Shown: one piece after another, positions 25,954-33,264 of the stretch
Layout of the letters: each line of letters opens with the position of its first letter
Numbering within the stretch: position 1 is the first letter of the stretch
Source: Bacteroidales bacterium
GTDB taxonomy: Bacteria; Bacteroidota; Bacteroidia; Bacteroidales; F082
DNA: 61,550 nucleotides
NCBI GenBank assembly: GCA_024689285.1
Contig: JAILDR010000003.1
Span: forward strand, 1-61,550
Reading direction: 5' to 3'
Notes under the pieces: generated by a model
What the model was told of the DNA's origin: nothing
The model's input: only the letters and a program-made list of their open reading frames with translations
Database searches by the model: none
Made by a program: the position numbers and the translations under genes

Positions 25954-26291
25954 ATGGACTACAAATCCAAAATCCGTACCGCGTGGGGCATACGAAGCGG
26001 CAGCGTCACGTCCTGTCCCAACCGTCCCACTATTTAATAGTGGGACGGTTGGGACAACTGGGGAAAACTTAAAAACCAATCATCATGTACCACCTGCGGA
26101 AATGCCACACCAAAGCCTCGCGGCATAAAATGCCCTAACTGCCACGACCCGCATTCGTTCACCTACCCTGCGTCTGGCTGGCCACTGACGACTAACGCGC
26201 CGCCACAATCGACATCGCAGACTGGCTCATCCGTCAGCTGTGGGACAGGGACACGAAAACATTGTCTATCGTCGACTTCATCATTGAGTAA
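25954..26291 (+). pseudogene. broken small gene with a zinc-ribbon segment
   Basis: ATG 25954 opens a 27-codon frame starting MDYKSKIRTAWGIRSGSV. It ends at TAA/TAG (26035-26040) exactly at the centre of a perfect palindrome. The same frame resumes beyond it and encodes CTTCGNATPKPRGIKCPNCH at 26086-26145, a C-x2-C-x11-C-x2-C zinc ribbon. Further on, another frame (26196-26291) gives DIADWLIRQLWDRDTKTLSI and a natural stop, which looks like the true C terminus after a frameshift. I do not recognise the family. Promoter, start, zinc ribbon and C-terminal piece in order suggest one small gene interrupted by the palindrome and a later frameshift. Confidence 0.4.
26014..26056. repeat. perfect 20-bp palindrome
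   Basis: Arms at 26014-26033 and 26037-26056 are exact reverse complements with a 3-base loop (TTA). The arms contain CCAACCGTCCCAC. It carries both stop codons that break the surrounding frame. It could be a miniature mobile element or a very stable RNA hairpin. Confidence 0.85.
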
Positions 26292-26313
26292 CCATGACCC
26301 CAAATGTTGTCTA

Positions 26314-26368
26314 ACTTCGACTCACCCTCGACTCACCCTCGACTCACCCTCGACTTACCCTCGACTGG
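26314..26368. repeat. 11-bp-period tandem repeat array B
   Basis: Five 11-base units: acttcgactca, ccctcgactca twice, ccctcgactta and ccctcgactgg. It has the same period as array A but an unrelated sequence. It lies about 90 bases before the next gene. Confidence 0.85.
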
Positions 26369-26425
26369 ATTTGAAAAGTGGAAAAAAAATCCAAAATGCG
26401 TGTCGCGCGTTTCCCGAAATTTTCT

Positions 26426-26433
26426 TATTTTTG
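26426..26433 (+). promoter_or_regulatory. -7 element before the secreted ASNS-B-like gene
   Basis: TATTTTTG matches TAnnTTTG, 28 bases before ATG 26462. Confidence 0.6.
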
Positions 26434-26461
26434 CGTCATATTGTAAATAGGTTATCCCGCT

Positions 26462-27724
26462 ATGCGCAAACTATATCTCATCCTTGTTTTGTTGGCTTTG
26501 GCGCTGCCCTCAAAGGCCGCCTATCTCCTCATCCCAATGGACAATACCCAGACCAACCACCTGAAAGCCTACGGCGTGGCCTATTGGGTGCTGCAACGTG
26601 AGGTGGAAATCAGCTGGTTGCTGAACTATAGGGGAGGGAGCTACCTGATTCCTTACCACGAGATGTTTGAGCGCGAGTGCAAGATGCGCAATGTTTCCTA
26701 CAACGTCATCGCCGATGCGCAGGCCGATGCCATACTGGCCGAAATTGCCGACCCGGGTGTCAATATGGACGAGATGAAACTGCAAAAGGTGCCTCGCGTG
26801 GCCGTGTATGCCCCCAAGAACAATTTGCCCTGGGACGATGCCGTCACCCTCGTGCTGACCTATGCCGAAATCCCTTACGATGTGGTTTATGACGACGAGG
26901 TGCTGCAAGGCGTGCTGCCCACCTACGACTGGCTGCATTTGCACCATGAGGACTTCACGGGGCAATACGGCAAGTTCTGGGCACGCTACCGCAACTATCC
27001 CTGGTATCAGGAAGATGTGCGTACGCAGGAAGCCACAGCGCAACGATGGGGTTTTACCAAGGTCTCACAGCTGAAGCTGGCCGTGGCCAAGAAAATACGT
27101 GAGTTTGTGGCTGGCGGCGGCTATATGTTCGCGATGTGCTCGGCCCCCGACAGTTATGACGTGGCTCTCGCTGCCGACGGCCTCGACATCTGCGACTATA
27201 TGTTTGACGGCGACCCCATCCGCAGCGGCGACCCTCAACGCCTCAACTACGACAACTGCTTCGCCTTCACCGATTTCTCGCTCTCGACCAACCCGCAGGA
27301 ATATGAAATCTCTAATATCGACGTCACCCAGGGCCGCATGCAGCGGGTGAGGGAACAAAACGACTATTTCCTGCTCTTCGACTTCTCCGCCAAGTGGGAC
27401 CCCGTGCCGACCATGCTCACCCAATGCCACGAAAGGCTCGTCAAGGGCTTCATGGGGCAGACCACCGCTTTCCATAAGTCGCTGGTCAAGCCCTCCGTCG
27501 TGGTGCTGGGCGACAATGCCGCCCTCGATGAAGACCGCTACATCCACGGCAACTTCGGCAACGGCTTCTGGACCTTCCTCGGCGGACACGACCCGGAAGA
27601 CTACCAGCACATCGTCGGCGACCCGCCCACCGAGCTCGACATGTACCCCAATTCGCCCGGCTACCGGCTCATCCTGAACAATATTTTGTTTCCTGCCGCC
27701 AAGAAAAAGGAACAGAAAACATGA
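26462..27724 (+). CDS. secreted protein of the family often labelled 'asparagine synthetase B'
   Basis: A 420-residue exported protein (signal peptide ending near LPSKA, residue 19). It begins YLLIPMDNTQTNHLKAYGVA, a Bacteroidota-specific family that is often annotated as asparagine synthetase B. None of the expected parts of AsnB is present: no Cys2 glutaminase N terminus and no SGGxDS ATP loop. GGGYMFAMCSAPDS, at about residue 219, resembles the nucleophile-elbow region of class I glutamine amidotransferase-like folds, and GHDPEDYQH near the C terminus could supply a His. The product is therefore likely periplasmic, of unknown function. It directly precedes the C10 protease array but has its own promoter. 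Confidence 0.75.
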   Translation: MRKLYLILVLLALALPSKAAYLLIPMDNTQTNHLKAYGVAYWVLQREVEISWLLNYRGGSYLIPYHEMFERECKMRNVSYNVIADAQADAILAEIADPGVNMDEMKLQKVPRVAVYAPKNNLPWDDAVTLVLTYAEIPYDVVYDDEVLQGVLPTYDWLHLHHEDFTGQYGKFWARYRNYPWYQEDVRTQEATAQRWGFTKVSQLKLAVAKKIREFVAGGGYMFAMCSAPDSYDVALAADGLDICDYMFDGDPIRSGDPQRLNYDNCFAFTDFSLSTNPQEYEISNIDVTQGRMQRVREQNDYFLLFDFSAKWDPVPTMLTQCHERLVKGFMGQTTAFHKSLVKPSVVVLGDNAALDEDRYIHGNFGNGFWTFLGGHDPEDYQHIVGDPPTELDMYPNSPGYRLILNNILFPAAKKKEQKT

Positions 27725-27731
27725 TTTTCAC

Positions 27732-27739
27732 TATTTTTG
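27732..27739 (+). promoter_or_regulatory. -7 element of the first C10 protease gene
   Basis: TATTTTTG matches TAnnTTTG, 28 bases before ATG 27768. Confidence 0.6.
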
Positions 27740-27767
27740 CCCCCTTGAATGAATTAATTTACTGACT

Positions 27768-30700
27768 ATGAAGAAAAGTATACTCCTTGTCACGGCCCTT
27801 CTTCTGGGCATCACAGTAATGCAGGCCAAGCCTGTTGATGTCGCCAAAGCACAACGCTTGGGACTGAATTACATCAATCATAAGGCTCAGTCGGCCCGAA
27901 GCGCAATGCCTTCGCTCGATTTGGCCCACACATTCCGCGCCGGCAATGGGACGGCCACGTCATTCGTCTTCAATTTCGACGGCGGCTTTGTCGTTGTCAG
28001 TGCCGACGATAGCTATCATCCCATCCTCGGCTATTCCGACCACGGCTGTTTCGACTACAACAACGCACCCGACGGGCTGCTGTTCATGCTCGGCGAGCTG
28101 AACAGGGAAATCGCCCAATGTGTGGCTGAAAACATTCCCGCGACGAGCGATGTCGCCTGCGAATGGTGCAACCTGGAGCACTCAGGCACCCTGGGTGCTG
28201 AGAAAAACATTGCCCTCGTCGGACCGCTGGTACAAACCAAATGGGACCAGGGCGCTCCCTACAACATGTATGCCCCCAACGGTTATCCCACGGGCTGCGT
28301 GGCTACGGCTATGGCCCAGCTGATGAAGTATTGGGAGTGGCCGGTGCATGGAACGGGGCAGCACAGCTACCAATGGCACGGCCAGACGCTGACAGCCAAC
28401 TTTGGCGAGACCACCTACGACTGGGCCAATATGCTTTACAACTATGGTTTGGGCACAATCACGCAGGAGAACAAGGAAGCCGTCGCCGTACTGATGTCGC
28501 ATTGCGGCATCTCGGTCGACATGTCGTATGCCTCCGATGGCTCGGGTGCTTTTTCAGGCGATGTGCCGGGTGCCATCAACAGCTATTTCTCCTATTCCGA
28601 CCAGGCCACCTTCGTTAGCAAGAACAGTTATACCTACAGCCAATGGGTCGCCATGCTGAAGTCTAACCTCGACCAGCAAATCCCGCTGTATTACTCCGGA
28701 CAGGGGGCTGACGGAGGTCACGCCTTTGTCTGTCACGGATACGACAACGACGGCCTGTTTTATTTCAATTGGGGCTGGGGCGGCAGCAACGACGGCTGGT
28801 TTCTCATCGATGGCGACAAATTCGAGTACAACTCCAGTCAGGGTGTGGTTTATGACTTCGTGCCGGATTATGTCTACAACAAAATGCCTCAAGCGGTCGA
28901 CAACCTTTCCGTCACCATCAACGGCGACGTGTCGCGCATCGGACATCTCTCATGGAGAAATCCCACTGAAAACATGCAGGGCCAAACGCTGACCTCGATA
29001 GACAAGGTGATTGTGAAGCGCAACGGTGTTGTGGTGCAGGTGCTTACGGGATGCACCCCGGGACAAGTGACGAGCTGCAACGACGAGGTGCCTTACTTCG
29101 ACCAGTTTGAATACACCGTGCTGGTGGTGGCTGGCGACAACTACGGACGGCCCAAGACGACGACGGCGGTCTTCGGCCCCTATTGCGAATGGACCGTGCT
29201 GATGACCTCCTCGGGCTTCCAGGGCTGGGACGGCGGTGGCATCACCGTGCAAAACGCTGCCGGCTCCTATATCGACTTCCTGACCACCAATACCTCCAGC
29301 GCACAGATGCAGCATTTCCAGATGGCCTTAGGCAACAACAACCTCTATTGGGTGAAGCCCAATTCCAACATCAGCAACATCTCCTTTAAGGTGAAAGACT
29401 CGCAAAGCCAAATCGTTTACCAATACGAAGGCCCCTCAGCCGACTTGGAAGAGGGACTGCTGCGCACACTCAACAACAGCTGCGGCAACGAAAACACCTG
29501 CGAGGCCCCTTACAATCTGACTGCAACACTTGACCCGGATAACGACGCCAACGTCATCCTCACCTGGGACAGCGACCATGAGCCCGAGTTTGGCTACTGC
29601 ATCTACCGTGACGGACTCTTGTTCAACATGGCACACGAAACCCGCTATATTGACGAATACACCAACCCGGGCGGCCATTGCTATTACATCACCTCCCTTT
29701 GCAACGGAGGCGAGACCGCAAATTCCAACGAGTTTTGCATCACCTCAGGCCCGGATTGTGATGAGCCTTACGGCGTATATTATGAATTTACAAGCAACAA
29801 CAAACCGCAACTCAATTGGTCGGCACCCGAAGACTTGGAGCCCACGGGTTATGTCGTCTACCGTAAGGTGGGCGATGGCAATTACAAGGAAGTCAAACGC
29901 CTCAAGCAGACTACTTACAAGGACGTTTCGGCACAGCCCGGCAATGTGTATTATTATCAAGTAGTGTCGTATTATAAGGACAACGACTGCTATTCATCCT
30001 ATGCCGCGTCGTTGTTGAATCCCGACCAGTTCTACATCGTCGTCGACTGGGGCAACACCCCGAGGGACTTGAGGGCCGAACTGGTGGAAGAGGATGAGGA
30101 CGTGAGCGTCAATCTGTGCTGGCAGCCTGCCTTCAATGCCACTGGCTACACCATTATGCGCAACGACGTTGCGGTGGGCGAAGCGACGGGAGTCACTTTC
30201 GTCGACAACAACCTCGCAGCAGGGGAGACCTACTGCTATCAAGTCGTCGCCCACGGCGAGGGTTTTGACGAAGCTTCCAACCAGGCCTGCGTCACCGTGC
30301 CGGGTTCACCTGTCGTGTCGTGCACCCCACCAACCGATTTAAGGCGCGGCGACTATTGGGCTTCGGTGACTTGGACGGCACCCGCCGACCGTATCCCCGA
30401 TTCCTATACCGTGACCGTCATCGACCATTGCCAGCAGGATATGGTGGCTGAAATCTTTGGCATTACTGGGACGCAATACTTAGACATGTCGGCTCCCGTT
30501 GATGCCACCGACCGTTCCTACAAGGTGAAAGCCGTGTATGACGACTGTGAGTCGGAATTTGCCCTGACGGCTGAGGGAGAAGACTTTGTGCGTATCACCG
30601 AACTGGACGTGACGGAAAACACGCTGTTGGCCACCCTCTATCCCAATCCCACTACAGGCCAGCTGACCATCGAACTGGAAGGCCTGACCTCCGTTGAGGT

Positions 30701-30848
30701 GTATAACCTCGTCGGCCAGTGTCTGCTGCGGAAAGACGTTGCCGACGACAACGCCCTCATCGACATGAGCGGTCTGCAAAACGGCGTTTACATGGTCAGG
30801 ATGAGTGCCTCAAAGGGGACAGTCATGCAAAAAGTGGTGAAAATGTGA
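27768..30848 (+). CDS. C10-family (streptopain-like) cysteine protease with T9SS sorting domain, paralogue 1
   Basis: A 1026-residue secreted protease. A signal peptide (1-20) is followed by a Spi-like inhibitory propeptide with FDGGFVVVSADDSYHPILGYS. The papain-like C10 domain (about 150-370) has catalytic Cys177 in GCVATAMAQLMKYW and His318 in DGGHAFVCHGYDND. FNWGWGG supplies the later conserved Asn-Trp. Beyond it come several fibronectin-III-like beta modules with Cys-bearing repeats, and a type-A T9SS C-terminal domain starting YPNPTTGQLTIE and ending VMQKVVKM. It is expected to cross the outer membrane by T9SS and act on the surface or outside. It is the longest of four tandem paralogues and is related to Prevotella interpain A and Porphyromonas PrtT. 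Confidence 0.93.
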   Translation: MKKSILLVTALLLGITVMQAKPVDVAKAQRLGLNYINHKAQSARSAMPSLDLAHTFRAGNGTATSFVFNFDGGFVVVSADDSYHPILGYSDHGCFDYNNAPDGLLFMLGELNREIAQCVAENIPATSDVACEWCNLEHSGTLGAEKNIALVGPLVQTKWDQGAPYNMYAPNGYPTGCVATAMAQLMKYWEWPVHGTGQHSYQWHGQTLTANFGETTYDWANMLYNYGLGTITQENKEAVAVLMSHCGISVDMSYASDGSGAFSGDVPGAINSYFSYSDQATFVSKNSYTYSQWVAMLKSNLDQQIPLYYSGQGADGGHAFVCHGYDNDGLFYFNWGWGGSNDGWFLIDGDKFEYNSSQGVVYDFVPDYVYNKMPQAVDNLSVTINGDVSRIGHLSWRNPTENMQGQTLTSIDKVIVKRNGVVVQVLTGCTPGQVTSCNDEVPYFDQFEYTVLVVAGDNYGRPKTTTAVFGPYCEWTVLMTSSGFQGWDGGGITVQNAAGSYIDFLTTNTSSAQMQHFQMALGNNNLYWVKPNSNISNISFKVKDSQSQIVYQYEGPSADLEEGLLRTLNNSCGNENTCEAPYNLTATLDPDNDANVILTWDSDHEPEFGYCIYRDGLLFNMAHETRYIDEYTNPGGHCYYITSLCNGGETANSNEFCITSGPDCDEPYGVYYEFTSNNKPQLNWSAPEDLEPTGYVVYRKVGDGNYKEVKRLKQTTYKDVSAQPGNVYYYQVVSYYKDNDCYSSYAASLLNPDQFYIVVDWGNTPRDLRAELVEEDEDVSVNLCWQPAFNATGYTIMRNDVAVGEATGVTFVDNNLAAGETYCYQVVAHGEGFDEASNQACVTVPGSPVVSCTPPTDLRRGDYWASVTWTAPADRIPDSYTVTVIDHCQQDMVAEIFGITGTQYLDMSAPVDATDRSYKVKAVYDDCESEFALTAEGEDFVRITELDVTENTLLATLYPNPTTGQLTIELEGLTSVEVYNLVGQCLLRKDVADDNALIDMSGLQNGVYMVRMSASKGTVMQKVVKM

Positions 30849-30868
30849 TGATGTTTTGTGAAAAAAAC

Positions 30869-30876
30869 TATCTTTG
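30869..30876 (+). promoter_or_regulatory. -7 element of the second C10 protease gene
   Basis: TATCTTTG matches TAnnTTTG, 43 bases before ATG 30920. Confidence 0.6.
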
Positions 30877-30919
30877 CGCCCTCGAAATGAATAGAAATTA
30901 ACAAAAAACAGTTCAACAA

Positions 30920-33184
30920 ATGAGAAAAACTTTATTCCTGATGATGACTTTGGCCCTGTTTGTGGGTCAACTCATCGCTGCACCCGTTGGCGAGGAGCAA
31001 GCCCGTCAACTCGGCCTGAAGTATGTGCAGAGTCATGCCGGCAGGCAAGTCGCTAATCTTACCCTTGCCTACACCCAAATGACCGAAAGCGGCAATCCGG
31101 CCGTTTACGTGTTCAATTACGAGAATGGTTCGGTATTTGTCTCCGCCGATGATGTGGCACGCCCCATTCTCGGCTGCACCGACGAGCCTTTTGATATGGC
31201 TGTTGTGCCCGATGGCCTGGCCTACTATCTGCGTTACTACGCGCGTCAAATCGAGTTTGCCCGCGAGAACAACCTCGAGCCCGAAATGGAAGTGACCTCA
31301 GAATGGAGACACGTGGCAGCCGATGGCTTCGAGAACGACAACCGCAGCACCCGTGGCGACATTGCCCCGCTGATTTCCACCAACTGGAACCAGGACTATC
31401 CATACAACGCCTACTGCCCGACGGGTCACGGTGGCCCCCAGGGGCATGCCTATGCCGGCTGCGTGGCTACCGCCATGTCGATGGTGATGAAGAAGTGGAA
31501 CTGGCCCGATCATGGACAAGGCTCTCACTCCTATACCCCTGATACTTATCCGGAACAATCGGTGGATTTTGAGAATACCTATTATCAATGGTCCAGCATG
31601 CCCAACTCATGCAACAACTCCAACTATCAAGCTGTGGCCACTTTGATGTACCATTGCGGTGTGTCTGTCGACATGATGTATGGCGGATCGGCTTCCGGTG
31701 CCTACTCGCAGGATGTGCCCGCTGCCATTCATGATTATTTCCGCTATACCGAGCACGCCACCCGCCTCGAACGCGACCTCTACAGCAAAGCCGAATGGGA
31801 ACAGATGCTCATCCGCAACCTGGAGTATGACTTCCCCCTGTATTATTCGGGCAGCGATACCGATGGCGGACACGCTTTTGTATGCTGCGGCTATCGCCAG
31901 AGCGACAACAAGTTCTACTTCAACTGGGGCTGGAGTGGAGCAATGAACAACTACTATGCCATCGACGCCCTCAACACCTATAGCGGTCACTTCAACCAAG
32001 GCCAGGCCGCCATCTTCGATTTCATCCCCGGCTATATCTATGATGCGCTGCTTCCCGCCGTTGACGACCTCTCGGTGACGGCTGAGAACGCCCATTCCAA
32101 GACCGGTGTCATCCGCTGGACCAATCCTACCGTTTCGTTAAGCGGACAAGCTATCGAGAACATCGAGCAGGTTGTGCTGCTTCGCAATGGTGTGCAAATC
32201 TTCACGCAAAGCAACGTCGTCCCGGGCGAGGAAATGAGCTTTGAGGACAATGTGGCCGATTTTGACTGCTACACCTATCGTTTGTACTATCTCTCCAATG
32301 GCGTCAAAGGCCGTTTCGCGGATGCCAACTATCAATATGGCCCCACCTGCACTTGGAAAGTCATCGGCCAGACCACCAACTTTCAAGGCTGGAACGGCGG
32401 CAAGATCCAGGTGCTGAATTCGTTTAATTCTGTTGTTGAGGAAGTCACGATGACTTCTGCCACACCTGTCAGCCAGTTGGTGCGTATGCCTGAAGGTGCT
32501 GTCGCCTTGAAATGGGTGGCTCCTTCGACAGCTGTCACCAGCATCACCATCAACGTCAAGAACTCGAACAACCAGTCTGTTTATTCTTATACCGGCAATT
32601 CCAACCAAGTGCCTGCCACGCTCTTCGAGGGCGACAATGACTGCGGTGGCTGCGAGCCTCCGACCGGACTGAACGGCGAATACCAATGGACGGGTGATGG
32701 CTTCGGCACATTGCTCACCTGGATTTATGATGCCGATCCGCAATCATTCAAGGTGTATCGCAGCATAGACGGCATCGACTATGAAGAAGTCGCCACGGTT
32801 GACAAAACCGCACGCGAGTATTTCGACGCTGCTGAGGAAGGCACCTATTATTATAAGGTGACGGCTTTCCGTAGCTATTGCGAATCAACCCCCGCCTGGA
32901 CCGATGGCGGCGATGACTACATCCGCATTGAAGTGACTTCGGTTGGTGAGAACGATGTAAACAGCAGCCTGTTCCCCAATCCTGCCAACACCATGCTCTG
33001 CGTCGAGGCTGAAGGCCTGCAGCAGGTAACCATCTTCAACATGATGGGCCAGGTGGTGTATCGCCAGGCCTGCGACCAGGATGGTGTGGTTGTCAACACC
33101 AGCCATTTCGCACAAGGTGTATACACGATTACCATCAAGAGCAGCAACGGTCAGACGACACAGCGCTTCACAGTGGTGCATTAA
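30920..33184 (+). CDS. C10-family cysteine protease with T9SS sorting domain, paralogue 2
   Basis: A 754-residue secreted protease, the shortest of the four. The signal peptide ends near LIAAP. The Spi-like propeptide contains NYENGSVFVSADDVARPILG. Catalytic Cys181 lies in YAGCVATAMSMVMKKW and His318 in DGGHAFVCCGY, with FNWGWSG after it. It lacks the tandem beta module shared by paralogues 3 and 4 and has a single Cys-flanked module before the T9SS domain, which begins FPNPANTMLCVE and ends QRFTVVH. A weak terminator-like hairpin follows its stop. Confidence 0.93.
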   Translation: MRKTLFLMMTLALFVGQLIAAPVGEEQARQLGLKYVQSHAGRQVANLTLAYTQMTESGNPAVYVFNYENGSVFVSADDVARPILGCTDEPFDMAVVPDGLAYYLRYYARQIEFARENNLEPEMEVTSEWRHVAADGFENDNRSTRGDIAPLISTNWNQDYPYNAYCPTGHGGPQGHAYAGCVATAMSMVMKKWNWPDHGQGSHSYTPDTYPEQSVDFENTYYQWSSMPNSCNNSNYQAVATLMYHCGVSVDMMYGGSASGAYSQDVPAAIHDYFRYTEHATRLERDLYSKAEWEQMLIRNLEYDFPLYYSGSDTDGGHAFVCCGYRQSDNKFYFNWGWSGAMNNYYAIDALNTYSGHFNQGQAAIFDFIPGYIYDALLPAVDDLSVTAENAHSKTGVIRWTNPTVSLSGQAIENIEQVVLLRNGVQIFTQSNVVPGEEMSFEDNVADFDCYTYRLYYLSNGVKGRFADANYQYGPTCTWKVIGQTTNFQGWNGGKIQVLNSFNSVVEEVTMTSATPVSQLVRMPEGAVALKWVAPSTAVTSITINVKNSNNQSVYSYTGNSNQVPATLFEGDNDCGGCEPPTGLNGEYQWTGDGFGTLLTWIYDADPQSFKVYRSIDGIDYEEVATVDKTAREYFDAAEEGTYYYKVTAFRSYCESTPAWTDGGDDYIRIEVTSVGENDVNSSLFPNPANTMLCVEAEGLQQVTIFNMMGQVVYRQACDQDGVVVNTSHFAQGVYTITIKSSNGQTTQRFTVVH

Positions 33185-33204
33185 TACGAACGAGACACAA
33201 TGGG

Positions 33205-33231
33205 AAAGGGAACACCAAGGATGTTCCCTTT
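33205..33231 (+). terminator. terminator-like or attenuator hairpin between C10 paralogues 2 and 3
   Basis: Arms AAAGGGAACA (33205-33214) and TGTTCCCTTT (33222-33231) pair perfectly with a 7-base loop. The following T-run is short and broken (ctttgg), so termination is probably partial. No TAnnTTTG is seen before the next gene, so read-through may feed paralogue 3. Confidence 0.5.
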
Positions 33232-33264
33232 CTTTGGTTTATAAACACAGCAATCTGAAATACA

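Noticed and set aside
25721..26368. Possible CRISPR or phage attachment site from the short repeats
   Set aside because: The units are contiguous with an 11-base period and no spacers, and no integrase or tRNA is nearby.
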